NCBI RefSeq assembly: GCF_000510265.1
Contig: NZ_CP006745.1
Location: 305,444 to 369,443, forward strand
DNA length: 64,000 nt
Direction: 5' to 3'
DNA from: Candidatus Endolissoclinum faulkneri L5
Lineage (GTDB): Bacteria > Pseudomonadota > Alphaproteobacteria > Thalassobaculales > Thalassobaculaceae
Shown here piece by piece: positions 19,920 to 30,394 of the stretch. Under the pieces are notes generated by a model, which searched no databases, was not told the origin of the DNA, and saw only the letters and a list, made by a program, of their open reading frames with translations. Within the stretch, counting starts at the first letter, position 1. Each line of letters starts with the position of its first letter. The translations under genes and the position numbers were made by a program.

Positions 19920-20675
19920 GTGCCGCGTTTTAAGCTAAAAATTGAATATGATGGACGGCCCTACATTGGCTGGCAACGTCAGTTATATGGCCCTACAATT
20001 CAAAATTTTTTGGAGAATGCCGTATTTAATTTTTCAGGTGAACGCGTGGAAGTAGCTGGAGCTGGGCGAACTGACAGGGGAGTGCACGCTACTGGTCAGG
20101 TTGCTCATGTTCAGTTAGCTAACCATAAATTTGACGCTCAAAGAATTATGAAGGCTATTAACGCTTTAATTAGTCCTGAACCTATTGTGGTGGTGGAAGC
20201 TGAAGAAGTAAAAGAAAGTTTTCATGCACGCTTTTCTGCTGTCGAACGTTGTTATCGCTATGAAATTTTAAATCGACGAGCACCGACAGCACTTTATCGT
20301 GGTTTAGCTTGGCACGTAAAGACTCCGCTCTTCTTGGATGCAATGCAGGAAGCTGCCCAACGCCTGGTTGGACATCACGACTTTACTAGTTTCCGTTCTA
20401 GACAATGTCAATCGAGATCCGCTGAAAAGACCCTGGATCAATTGGATATTTTTCGTGAAAGCGAAAATCGAATTTCCATTATTGCTCGTTCTCGATCATT
20501 TCTTCATCATCAAATGCGCAACATCGTTGGCACGCTCGCATTGGTAGGCATAGGGAAATGGACCTCTTGTAAAGTATCTGATGTGCTTGCTGCGCGTCAG
20601 CGTTCTGCAGCTGGTCCAACTGCTCCAGCTGGAGGACTTTACCTAACTAGCGTCAAATATCCAGATGAACACTAA
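19920..20675 (+). CDS. truA: tRNA pseudouridine(38-40) synthase
   Basis: TruA isomerises uridines 38-40 in the anticodon stem-loop of many tRNAs. The 251 residues include YDGRPYIGWQRQ, the catalytic segment AGRTDRGVHATGQVAH with its invariant aspartate, and SFLHHQMRNIVGTL near the C-terminus. Length matches the family. The start is a GTG preceded by AGGAG at 19906-19910, which overlaps the fmt stop region and makes the assignment firm. It is last in the operon, and I see no terminator. Confidence 0.95.
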   Translation: MPRFKLKIEYDGRPYIGWQRQLYGPTIQNFLENAVFNFSGERVEVAGAGRTDRGVHATGQVAHVQLANHKFDAQRIMKAINALISPEPIVVVEAEEVKESFHARFSAVERCYRYEILNRRAPTALYRGLAWHVKTPLFLDAMQEAAQRLVGHHDFTSFRSRQCQSRSAEKTLDQLDIFRESENRISIIARSRSFLHHQMRNIVGTLALVGIGKWTSCKVSDVLAARQRSAAGPTAPAGGLYLTSVKYPDEH

Positions 20676-21898
20676 ATCTATTTATTAGCGATTTACGATT
20701 TGTACATTACTATACTACACACTATAACTAAATTTTTGAATACTGATTTAGTAAATTAGTTCGAGGAAATTGGTAATGATCAGGGAGGATTTTTTTAAAT
20801 TTAGCTAAGATAATATGAATAGTAAGCTATGCTATAATAACGAACATACAGGAAATACCTATAGTTTTTATTTTGATACAATTTAATTAAAAAACAATAA
20901 CTTAACGATTATTTATCTATTAAATAGAATCAATCAATGCTTTAATTGATATAAATTATGAGAATACATACAAATAGATTATTACTTTTATTAACTATAT
21001 AAGCCAATAGTATAAAATTGGTCTTATCGAATAAATTTACATTATAATTAGTGAATATTTTATTTATTAGTTATACTCATCAATAAAAATATGATCCTAG
21101 TTACTTAATATTATTAAGTTAAATTCAGCGGATAATGATTAAATTTATTTTAAAATAGGCAATTATGCAATTAATTATATTTTTGTTAGATTTTGTAAAT
21201 CTTAGTTACTAGGCAAGCTTTGCTTTTGCTTAATTTTTAGTAAAAATCATCCGGATTTATCTGGGTTATTGTTGGAGCTGATTTATTATTACTAAAACGT
21301 TATTGTTGAAATTCATATAAGTAGCTTTTTACTTACGCGGGTTTAATCTATAAGATGTACACGCAGTTGCGTTTTTTTCTTCAGGATTATTTATGCTAAA
21401 TTATACGTGTATAACTGTGATTATTATTTCCTCTAGCTTGTTAACAAGGTATCTTCGTTGTCTTTGACGCTTAAAAATTAAATGTCTTTCTTAATTAATT
21501 GACTATGATGAATACTCTAGCGGGAGTAATTGTTAATTAGACAGTTGACTTTACTCGATTTGAGTATTTTGGCATTTTCTCTTAAATGCAGTACTTGCTG
21601 CGCCTATAAGCGAATTTTTTATCTAAATTTCTAGTGCTTTTTTATTTTTCGCTATTAATAACCCACTTAGCTTGTCTTGGCTAGCTATAGTAGATTTTCT
21701 TTTATTTCTCACAATAGTATTTTATATAACGTAACTGTATTATAAAAATACATTTGCGTTGTTCAATTTACTTAGTTAGCTTAATCATCTATTTGTAGAA
21801 CTAGTGAAAGTTGCTGTTTTAAGCAGATCATGGTAGTTAATTATATTAAAATTTTTACCTGAAGATGGCTTTATTTTAGTAAAGACTATTAATCAGTT

Positions 21899-21916
21899 CA
21901 ATCCTTGCAAGGATTG
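21899..21916. repeat. 18-bp perfect palindrome
   Basis: CAATCCTTGCAAGGATTG has no loop and is GC-richer than its surroundings. It has the form of a dimer-binding operator, but no nearby regulator supports that. Confidence 0.6.
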
Positions 21917-22438
21917 TCCGCTTGAGATATAGATTATCAAAAAAGCACTAACTGTGGAATTTGTTTTTGGATTAGTCTTATTCTTTAGCTTAATCTCAGT
22001 CTTTTTTTTAACTAAAAGAACGTTAATATCAGTCTTGAGTTTATGCAAATTAACCTATAAAATATGGCATCAATTGTAGTTTATGATGTAAAAACCATTT
22101 ACGTTATAGTAACGGAGCAATACAGCTACATAAATCAAGTTTACAAAAGTTTATTTTGGTCACAAAAAATTATTTATTTCTGTTTTAACCATTAAATTGT
22201 TTGCAGTTATTTGACTAATTTTTGGCATAATGCAGTGTATTATCACACAGTGGGGTAATTCTGATTAAAATAAATCAAAACGATAAATTTAATCCATTAA
22301 ACTTGCTATATGAAGTATGTTTTATGCGCAATATTTTACTATTGTGTTCCTTTTATTTGTACTATTTGCTAATAATGTTCTATTGTTGTTAGTATTTTCG
22401 TTAACAATCAAATTGATTATGATATCTTGAAAAAAATT

Positions 22439-22468
22439 TTGGCCGCATGCAGGATAAAGTTGTAAATT
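22439..22468 (+). promoter_or_regulatory. Candidate dapF promoter (TTGGCC / TAAATT)
   Basis: TTGGCC at 22439-22444 continues as GC, the same TTGGCCGC seen before ispE and rpsF. TAAATT follows after 18 nt at 22463-22468. The -10 match is only fair. Confidence 0.4.
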
Positions 22469-22564
22469 ATTTTCTTTTTTGTTGGCTAGAAGTGTAAATT
22501 ATTCCAGGAGAATAGATAAATGGTTAGGTATGTGTAAATTTAAGTTTGAGTATTAAGAAGAATT

Positions 22565-23407
22565 ATGATTAACGAATTAGCATTTATAAAAATGCACGGT
22601 CTAGGTAATGATTTTATCGTTTTGGACGGTCGTAAATCAGAGGTAGCTTTGAGTCAAGAGCAGTTTCATATAATGAGCGATCGTTGCCGTGGGGTAGGTT
22701 GCAATCAGTTACTTACTATTTTGCCGCCAAAGGATAAAGGTTTTGCCTATGTGGAGATTCATAATTCCGACGGCTCCCTGGCGGAAGCTTGCGGTAATGG
22801 AATACGCTGTGTAGCTTCTCTGCTAATGGACGAGGATAACGTCAACAAAATAGTACTGGAAACTATGAATGGCAGTTTAGTTTGTACACGTTCATCTAAT
22901 GAATGCGTGACTGTTTGTATGGGCAAGCCAAATTTTAATTGGAGTGATATTCCAATTGCTGTAGAAACAGACACTCTAAAGGTTACTGTGTTAGGTGCCG
23001 AATCGTATGGTCCAGCCACCATGGTGAATATAGGGAATCCTCATGCAGTTTTCTTTGTAGACGATGTTGAGATTTTAGATTTACTTAGTATTGGTCCTTT
23101 AATTGAAAATAATTTAATATTTCCGAAGCGATCTAATGTCGAGTTTGTGAAAGTCTTATCACCTAATAGGTTGCGCGTGCGTTTTTGGGAGCGAGGTGCT
23201 GGCATGACACAGGCTTGTGGTTCAGGTGCTTGTGCTACTGTGGTGGCTGGTATCTTGCGTGGAGTTATAAATGGTCGTTCTGCTAGCGTCGTACAGGACG
23301 GCGGCATATTGGACATTACTTGGGGTAGTGATGAACAAGTATATATGACTGGTCCAGTTGCAATAAGTTTTCTTGGAATAATCGATTTTTCTATCATTAA
23401 ATCTTGA
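22565..23407 (+). CDS. dapF: Diaminopimelate epimerase
   Basis: DapF converts LL- to meso-diaminopimelate for lysine and peptidoglycan synthesis, using two cysteines. The 280-residue protein has KMHGLGNDFIVLD at the N-terminus, the first catalytic cysteine in EACGNGIRCVAS, the second in QACGSGACATVVAG, and GNPHAVFFV between them. Length is normal. It is a single-gene unit with its own candidate promoter and a hairpin 25 bp after the stop. AAGAAG precedes the ATG. Confidence 0.96.
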   Translation: MINELAFIKMHGLGNDFIVLDGRKSEVALSQEQFHIMSDRCRGVGCNQLLTILPPKDKGFAYVEIHNSDGSLAEACGNGIRCVASLLMDEDNVNKIVLETMNGSLVCTRSSNECVTVCMGKPNFNWSDIPIAVETDTLKVTVLGAESYGPATMVNIGNPHAVFFVDDVEILDLLSIGPLIENNLIFPKRSNVEFVKVLSPNRLRVRFWERGAGMTQACGSGACATVVAGILRGVINGRSASVVQDGGILDITWGSDEQVYMTGPVAISFLGIIDFSIIKS

Positions 23408-23431
23408 AATATAACATTCAATAAAGAAAGA

Positions 23432-23460
23432 TTATTGCAATATTTTATATATTGCAATAA
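23432..23460 (+). terminator. Hairpin downstream of dapF
   Basis: TTATTGCAATAT and its perfect complement pair over 12 bp around a 5-nt loop, 25 bp past the stop codon. The tail is AT-rich but not a clean T run, so it may stabilise or define the mRNA 3' end. Confidence 0.55.
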
Positions 23461-25323
23461 ATATTGTATTGTTTTTCAAGCTAGTATCGTATGCCTTATG
23501 ATTTTATCTTGTTACTACCAGAAGTTTCTCCTTTTTGAGGAATATAAATAGATAGAAGATCCTTCTTTAGTTAAATTTTTGACGAGGTTGATTTAGATAT
23601 GTTTGATTGCTTACTGGCGTAATGTTTTTACTTAGCTTATTGTGCTAAGCAATCTACTTTACCAATTGCACAAGCTAATCGATTACTTAGCTAATAAAAT
23701 TAGGGAGGAAATTGTATTTGGAATTAATTTTTTAAGGCGCTATTTGATAGCTAAGATTGCGGGTTTGTGGCGCTAACGATAGTGAAATTTTTTAATATTA
23801 TTTTAAGTAAACAGTTATCCTTAAATATAATTTTTTTTATTTACTAAGCTTGTTCGCTAAGCAATTATCGATTATTTAAAATATCAATAATTAGTTGAAA
23901 GTAATGGTTAGAGTAATACTAATGTATTGTTGTCGCTTTGTATACTGCAATTACTGCATCATATCAAATATCAAATAAATATTAACAAATAAAATAATTT
24001 TTCGATGCTGAGTAGCTAATTAATTTTTGTAATTGCTTTATGCATTGATCAATAGATACTTCTAATAATAGGGTAATTGTTTTAATACTTATTTAAAAAA
24101 AATGTAAGTCAATATATTATTAATTATTTTCTTATCCCTTTATAATTAGGCAATAAAAACTTGATTTTACCTATTTTTAATCCTAATAATTGCTATTAGC
24201 TTATTTTTACTTACACAAGTTAATTGAGAATAACTGTTAATCGTATTGTGGTTTTTATTTTGTTGTTGCCGGCATTTGTGCGGCATTAAATGCCTGCTTA
24301 TTTTTAGGTTCTCCGTAACTAGAAAGAAAATAATCTTAGGTTTTTTAAGCAAAGTATTTTATTAATTATTGTAAACAGCCGCGTTGCATAATTTTTATCG
24401 ATCTCTGCAATATTTTATTTAAATTACCTAGGGCATTAATTAACGTAAAATACCTCTATGATTAAACGAAATATTAAATAAATTGCCCATTTTAAACTAC
24501 TTATGCTACCTCATACATTATACTAGAAGACTCATTATTGCTATAAATTATCATTTAATAAAATAATTGCTACTATTTAATCTATAGGTATATTTTTTAG
24601 ATAATTAATCTATGACTTGTTAGAGCATTGGCTCGCCTGGTTTGATGATTTTTGCTTAAAAAAAATAATCTAAACTTTTATACTATGGCTTATATGAAAT
24701 AATTCTTTTCAATTGTAATTATTCTCCCCCTAATGTTTATTAGGTATTTTGAATTATTATTTTTGCCCAGGTTGGCAGATTGAGTATGTCAATTGCTAGG
24801 CATGTATTTCCTTTATAATCAATTAGGTGTAAGCAAACTTTTTTATTTTACTACGATAAGCATATTTAAAAGGATTTATTTTTGAATGTTTTATGCAGCA
24901 AATCATTACTATGAATAGTGAATATTTTTACTCTAACGCTAAAAATAAAAGTCTTCTTTTTCGCTTAATTTAGCATGCTAACAATTAATCATATTTTTTG
25001 TTGTTCAGTAAATAAACTTTTATTATACTTAAAAGTATACCTCATAGTAATTACCAAGACTGTTATTAAAGCTGCCTGCAGCGTAAGTTGATCAAGTATG
25101 CTTCTGGATATCTGAGTTGGATCGATATATGAAGATTGATGCGTTATGATTAATTATTCTTAGCATAATTCTTAATGTCTTAGGCAGACTTATGAGCTAT
25201 TTCAGTGAGTTGACTAATTCATAATAATCTTATAAACTTTTTTAAAGATGCTTATAATTTTTTAATCAAAGCTGATCTTTGCTTATAGTTAGACTGTTTT
25301 TTATTGCGTTTTGTTACATTAGC

Positions 25324-25350
25324 AAAAAAAATGCTATTTTTAACGGCATT
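25324..25350 (-). terminator. Weak terminator for hisS
   Basis: On the minus strand AATGC and GCATT pair around an 11-nt loop, followed by a T6-7 run, about 40 bp after the hisS stop. The stem is short. Confidence 0.4.
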
Positions 25351-25390
25351 AATAAATGTTTTGGGATAATAATAAATTATATGCAAACAG

Positions 25391-26752
25391 CTAGTAGGCA
25401 AGAATCTTACGAATTGTTTCAACCAACTTAGCATTATTTACTAAAATCTGACTACGTGTTGTCATGTCTTTTACCTGGTAAATTCCACTGATGAATTCTT
25501 TTTCACCAGCAATTATAGCTAATCTAAATCCCTTACGATCGGCATATTTAAATTGCTGACTGACCTTGGCATGCTCTGTTGCAATTTCGGTTGCAATTCC
25601 TGCTTGCCGGAGTGTTCTGGCAATACTTAAATAGCGCCCTAAATGGCTAGGATTAAATACAATAATTAAGACTGGGGCAATGTTAGGTTTCTCTTGCTGA
25701 AGTAATCCTTGATCCATCAAATGAATAATCAGACGGGTTAATCCAATAGACATGCCAACGCCAGGCAACTTACGATTACTATATAGGTTAGCTAGATTAT
25801 CATACCGTCCCCCAGAGCATATGCTGCCAATTGTAGGGTGATTGGTTAAAGTTGTCTCATATACTGTGCCAGTATAGTAGCTAAGACCTCGGGCGACAGA
25901 AAGGTCAAGAATAAAACTATTAGGTGTTAAGCCAAGACTATAAACTATCTTAGAAACTGTAGTGAGTTCCTTAATACCAATCATATAAGTTTCATTCGTT
26001 TTATGGCTTTGCGCTACTAAAGTAAGCAATTTGTCGATTACCTCATCTGCAGGACCTCGCAAGGATGTATATGCTATGATTAAATCTACCTGTTTATCTT
26101 TCAACTTATACTTTTGGAAAAACTGTTTGCGTATTTCATCTTGTCCTACTTTTTCTATTTTATCAATCAGTCGCAAAGCGTTAGCGATTGAGCTAGCCGG
26201 AATACCCGTGTTTAACAATAAACCTCCTAGTAATTTACGGTTGCTCATGCGAATTTGGAATGGCCCGATATTCATATCTTTAAATATACTATCAATAATT
26301 ATCGGTAGTTCAGCATCATTTATCAAATTTAGTGTCTGATCGCCAATAATGTCGATGTCACATTGAATAAATTCGCGGTAACGACCGGACTGCGCTCTTT
26401 CACCACGCCATACCGGCTGTATTTGATAGCGTCGAAATGGAAAAATTAACTTACTTGCATGCTGTGCCACGAAACGTGCCATAGGAATTGTTAAATCAAA
26501 GCGGAGCGCAAAATCAGTTTCATTGTTGCTAGCAGCCAGCCTATGTACTCCGTATATTTGCTTTTCGATATTGCTATTGTTTACTTCTTCTTTTGCCGCA
26601 ATCACCTCACGCAGCTCGAAGGCTGAAGTCCTTAATGGTAGTGCTCCTGTAAGCTCAAAATGTTTTCGCACAATATCCCGGTAGTGATTAAAGGTGATCT
26701 GCTCAGCAGGTAGTAATTCTCGCATACCGCTGATAGAACGAGGGCGAATCAT
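25391..26752 (-). CDS. hisS: Histidyl-tRNA synthetase
   Basis: This class II synthetase charges tRNA-His. The 453-residue protein has motif 2 in FRRYQIQPVWRGERAQSGRYREF, the two histidine-specific signatures ARGLSYYTGTVYE and CSGGRYDNL, motif 3 around GVGMSIGLTRLI, and a C-terminal anticodon-binding domain from about residue 350. It is complete. The gene is alone on the minus strand, convergent with dapF. No strong ribosome-binding site is visible. Confidence 0.96.
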   Translation of the reverse strand: MIRPRSISGMRELLPAEQITFNHYRDIVRKHFELTGALPLRTSAFELREVIAAKEEVNNSNIEKQIYGVHRLAASNNETDFALRFDLTIPMARFVAQHASKLIFPFRRYQIQPVWRGERAQSGRYREFIQCDIDIIGDQTLNLINDAELPIIIDSIFKDMNIGPFQIRMSNRKLLGGLLLNTGIPASSIANALRLIDKIEKVGQDEIRKQFFQKYKLKDKQVDLIIAYTSLRGPADEVIDKLLTLVAQSHKTNETYMIGIKELTTVSKIVYSLGLTPNSFILDLSVARGLSYYTGTVYETTLTNHPTIGSICSGGRYDNLANLYSNRKLPGVGMSIGLTRLIIHLMDQGLLQQEKPNIAPVLIIVFNPSHLGRYLSIARTLRQAGIATEIATEHAKVSQQFKYADRKGFRLAIIAGEKEFISGIYQVKDMTTRSQILVNNAKLVETIRKILAY

Positions 26753-27061
26753 AGCTTTTATAATTCCTTAGTGGATGCTTATGCTTTATATTCTGTTAAT
26801 AGTCCAGATACCTTATAATTAATTCTACAGCAATTAAGAAATCATAAAATTTTTATTTTAAAATTGAACAAGTTTAGATACAAATATGCGATTTAGTTAC
26901 AAATTATTAAAAAGATCTTTATCACAAGATAATGCAATTGAATTATTAGTAGATATAGAGTAAATTATTAAAATATCTTAGTATTAAGAAGATTGTTTTC
27001 CACCACTTTAATGTTTTACATTAATCATTGTTGTTTTATTTAAATTCAAGAGCTTTGCTCA

Positions 27062-27090
27062 TGTTAGCTTATTGCTATAATAAGCTAACA
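27062..27090. repeat. Inverted repeat, 12-bp arms, 5-nt loop
   Basis: TGTTAGCTTATT and AATAAGCTAACA pair perfectly around GCTAT. Confidence 0.75.
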
Positions 27091-28167
27091 ATTATAAATT
27101 GTCTAATGTTATAGTTATCTATCTTATAAACTAAGAAACACCTACCTTGTAGGTAAATAAAAATTTATGTGGTTTTGAATCTATTTTTATTTTTTTACTT
27201 CACTTAGGTTAGCATTTTAATTTAAGTAATTACGGTTTGACAGATTCTGGATAATTTAGATATGTGGATGGTTAATACAACCTTAAATTTTTAAAGAAGC
27301 AGATAACTGTTATTATACTTTTTTTTGATAAAAGTAATTTGTACCTTGTTATAAGGTATAATAATAATTTTGCATTGAAGCTAAATTTTAAGTTAAAATG
27401 TATTATAGCAGCGCATTTGCTGCTTTGTACTTAGTGCTAGAAACTCTAATTGGTTGGATGATCAAGATAAATTAACTATGTTATCCGGAAATTTAATTCT
27501 TTTCCAAATTAATATATTCGTAGATAATATAGGAAGATCTGAGCAATGTCATTTAATATAATTAAAATAATATTACACTAATAATAGAATTAATAATACT
27601 CGCTATTTCATCAGAAAGCTTTTAAACTATAATGTAGAAATATACTGTTGTTTTATTAATTATATTTCATAAAATAATCTATATCATCTTCTATGGGATA
27701 TTTCATTGATTAATTTATAGATAAGTTTATAACTATAATGAATATTATTTATTTTATGACTTTTGAATTATATAGGCAAGCCTATATGTGTTGCATTTTT
27801 ATATAATAGCGATTTCTATATTAGAAAAAGAACTAAATAATTTTTTATTTTACTAACGATTATTTTGGATTGTTTTTGATTTAAAAAATATTAATTCATA
27901 AATTAAAAGCTAATCAATTTGTCTTGTAGACAAAGATTGATTTAACCATCGAATTAATAAGATTAACAATATTCCGCCTTACGTGATTGATAATAATAAG
28001 CTTATTTTAGTAAAAACTGAGTAACAAGATTTGATAAAAATCCACAAGTGGAAGTTTTTTAACTACATTGAGCTGTGGATAACTTATTGAAAAATAAGTT
28101 AATTACTTGGCTGATTTAGCTCAAATAGCGATCAGGCTATTGGCTTAAAAGATTTAAATTAACGTTA

Positions 28168-28208
28168 CGATCGCCATATAAAGATTATCAATCTTTATAT
28201 GGCGATCG
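28168..28208. repeat. Perfect inverted repeat, 19-bp arms, 3-nt loop
   Basis: The arms 28168-28186 and 28190-28208 pair perfectly around ATC. The outer part, CGATCGCC, is unusually GC-rich for this spacer. Confidence 0.9.
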
Positions 28209-28816
28209 ATTAAACTATCAACTCTATCGAGAACTGGTATTATCCTTGCTGCTAAGCAGCAATAAATAACTTATTATTTTTGTTAATCAGCATGAATTGA
28301 TCGGTTATTTTTTGTCAATAATAAAAGAATGATTGAAACAATATGATAGAATATAAGAACACATCGCATAATTTACATGCTAAAAACCTAAACATCCATA
28401 GTCTTTTTACACTATGATGATATACTATTTGATTTACAGAGTATCCAAGCTGGAGCTTACGAAAGACTTATCGAGGATAATGTTTAATTTTGTTATACAA
28501 TTTGTATATCGTCATTTGACGAGAAATGTCTTATCAAATACATGTGGTTATTAAATTAGCATTTTAATTCTATTAAATCTATCTTATACTACAGAAGTTA
28601 GATTTTATCTAAGTTATTAAATTTGCCAACACTAGATAATGTTTATTTGATTTTATACTATTGATACAATAAAATTCCTTAAAACTTTAATTATTGTAGA
28701 TTGATTACTGATTATAAATAAAGCTGCAATCAATAACGTTAATAAAGAAATTAAATAATTCACTAATTTTTATTTATTATCAGCAAATTATTAAATTTTA
28801 AGGCTAAGCAAAAAAA

Positions 28817-28894
28817 ATTAGTATTGTAAAATGTATATTCTGTATATTTTTAATTATATAAAAATATACAGAATATACATTTTACAATACTAAT
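28817..28894 (-). terminator. Giant hairpin (36-bp arms) ending the folD-fchA unit
   Basis: The arms 28817-28852 and 28859-28894 are perfect complements around a 6-nt loop. On the minus strand the hairpin starts about 53 bp after the fchA stop and runs directly into a T7 tract (A run at 28810-28816). This is the layout of an intrinsic terminator, but with a stem two to three times longer than usual and almost wholly AT. Confidence 0.8.
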
Positions 28895-28946
28895 GCAGTA
28901 TCTAACCAATAAACTTACAATAATTATAACATTTATTAGTGAATAT

Positions 28947-29552
28947 TTATTGCTTAATAAGATGCAACAAGTCAGATGCCTCTATCATTAATTTATTTTT
29001 TTCTTTAGAGTAGCTATTCCTTTTAGCTTCTGAGGTAATTAAACTAATATTAGCGTCAACATTAAGCAATATAGATTGGCAAGATGTATTTATCATATTA
29101 GCTCCTGTATAGACATCGCTGAGAATTGTTTTACGACAGATTGTAATAGCTTCGTGAGCAATGTGTAAGCCAGCTACACAATGACTGGCAGCAGATATTG
29201 GTACGTCGGTAGCTTTTATTGCTGCTTCATTTGTAGCGACTTGGCGAATTTTGTTTTCTGTTTCGTTCTTATTTGGTTTATTTTTGGTTTTCATGAGACT
29301 TGAAAAGCATTCAATATCCTCTATTAGACTAACTTTTAATGCATCTATCACAAATTGGCTACGTTTAATTAAATTAATTAATTTATCTTTATTATTTGCT
29401 TTCTTAATAGAAATCTTAAGTGCCATTATTACTAGCGCCATACCCGTTGCAGCATTATAGACGCCCACCGAGCCTCCACCTGGAACCGGCTCATCACTAG
29501 AAATTGATTCAAGGAAATCATTGATTGATTGTTCAAAAAACATGTTGTTCAT
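28947..29552 (-). CDS. fchA: Methenyltetrahydrofolate cyclohydrolase, FTCD-C/FchA family
   Basis: The protein belongs to the formiminotransferase-cyclodeaminase C-terminal family, whose free-standing members hydrolyse methenyl-THF to 10-formyl-THF. The 201-residue product shows SINDFLES, the folate-loop motif EPVPGGGSVG at about 20-29, and ATDVPISAASHCVAG in the second half. I start at ATG 29552, which overlaps the folD stop as TGATG. A start nine codons earlier would intrude further into folD. Coupling to folD, together with a changed FolD residue, suggests that this protein performs the cyclohydrolase step. It is followed by a very long terminator-like hairpin. Confidence 0.88.
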   Translation of the reverse strand: MNNMFFEQSINDFLESISSDEPVPGGGSVGVYNAATGMALVIMALKISIKKANNKDKLINLIKRSQFVIDALKVSLIEDIECFSSLMKTKNKPNKNETENKIRQVATNEAAIKATDVPISAASHCVAGLHIAHEAITICRKTILSDVYTGANMINTSCQSILLNVDANISLITSEAKRNSYSKEKNKLMIEASDLLHLIKQ

Positions 29553-30394
29553 CAAAAGTATCCTTGCATATTCATGCACTTCAAAAGGTTGGAAAAGATA
29601 ATTACTGAGGTTAATGAACCAACACCACCAGGCACGCTGCTGTAAGCCATTACTTTATTAGCTGCTTCAACATCAAAATCGCCAACCAATTTATCATTTT
29701 TATAAGCAATTCCTGCATCAATAATTACATGTTTAGCCGTTACGTTATTAGCATTCAGTAGTCCTGGCTGCCCGGTTGCCGTAAAGATAAATCGAGCTGG
29801 TGTGAGAATAGTAGCAAGATCCTTACTATGACTATGCACAATGGTTACAGTAGCATTTCGATTGATTAACATAGTAGCTAATGGTTTCCCCACAGTTGGA
29901 CCACGCCCTATTACAACTACTTGTTTTCCAGAAAGCCAATCGATAGACTCAGCAAGTTTAATACAAGCCTGTGGTGCAGCTGGACATATTGCTTTATTTT
30001 CTTGTCCTTGTTGAATAAGTGCTTGATTTAAAGGATTTAGTCCATCTATATCTTTCTTTTGGTCAAGAATAGATAGCAATCGGTTATGATCTAGATCAGC
30101 ACGTACCGGAAGATCAATTATAATGCCGTGAATTGAGTTATCGTTATTTGATACACGAATTAGTGCTTCACAAGCTTCATGTTTTTTGTTAGCAGCAAGC
30201 TCGATTATCTTCATAGTAATGCCAAGATTATCTGCTTGCTTTATTTTGGAAAGGACATAAGGCTTAATTGCTGTATTATTGCTAGCAATAATTGTTTGGA
30301 TTGTTGGATTTATACCTTTAATCCTATAAGCATTAACCTTTGCTTTTACTTCAACTTTTATTGAATCAATTATTTTATTAGCCTTGATTTTCAT
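29552..30394 (-). CDS. folD: FolD-family methylenetetrahydrofolate dehydrogenase
   Basis: FolD interconverts methylene-, methenyl- and 10-formyl-THF. This 280-residue protein keeps Tyr46 and Lys50 of the YxxxK site (YVLSK), DIDGLNP at 115-121, the nucleotide loop GRGPTVGKP and the C-terminal PGGVGSLT. It is divergent: the usual GILVQLPLP reads GIIIDLPVR, with Asp94 at the glutamine position essential for cyclohydrolase activity in characterised enzymes, and the PCTP motif reads CPAAP. Dehydrogenase activity is expected to remain, and the adjacent FchA can supply the hydrolysis. The stop overlaps the fchA start. The 10-formyl-THF produced would feed fmt and purine synthesis. Confidence 0.92.
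   Translation of the reverse strand: MKIKANKIIDSIKVEVKAKVNAYRIKGINPTIQTIIASNNTAIKPYVLSKIKQADNLGITMKIIELAANKKHEACEALIRVSNNDNSIHGIIIDLPVRADLDHNRLLSILDQKKDIDGLNPLNQALIQQGQENKAICPAAPQACIKLAESIDWLSGKQVVVIGRGPTVGKPLATMLINRNATVTIVHSHSKDLATILTPARFIFTATGQPGLLNANNVTAKHVIIDAGIAYKNDKLVGDFDVEAANKVMAYSSVPGGVGSLTSVIIFSNLLKCMNMQGYF

Larger units (their letters stand above)
20676..22564. other. 1.9-kb spacer between truA and dapF
   Basis: No gene is visible. It holds an 18-bp palindrome (21899-21916) and a TTGGCC promoter-like element (22439-22468) before dapF. Confidence 0.7.
23408..25390. other. 2.0-kb spacer between convergent dapF and hisS
   Basis: No gene is visible. The dapF-side hairpin (23432-23460) and a weak hisS-side terminator (25324-25350) are the only structures I can support. 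Confidence 0.65.
26753..28946. other. 2.2-kb spacer between hisS and fchA
   Basis: No gene is visible. It contains three inverted repeats (27062-27090, 28168-28208 and 28817-28894). The last is the largest in the window and sits just after fchA. Confidence 0.7.
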
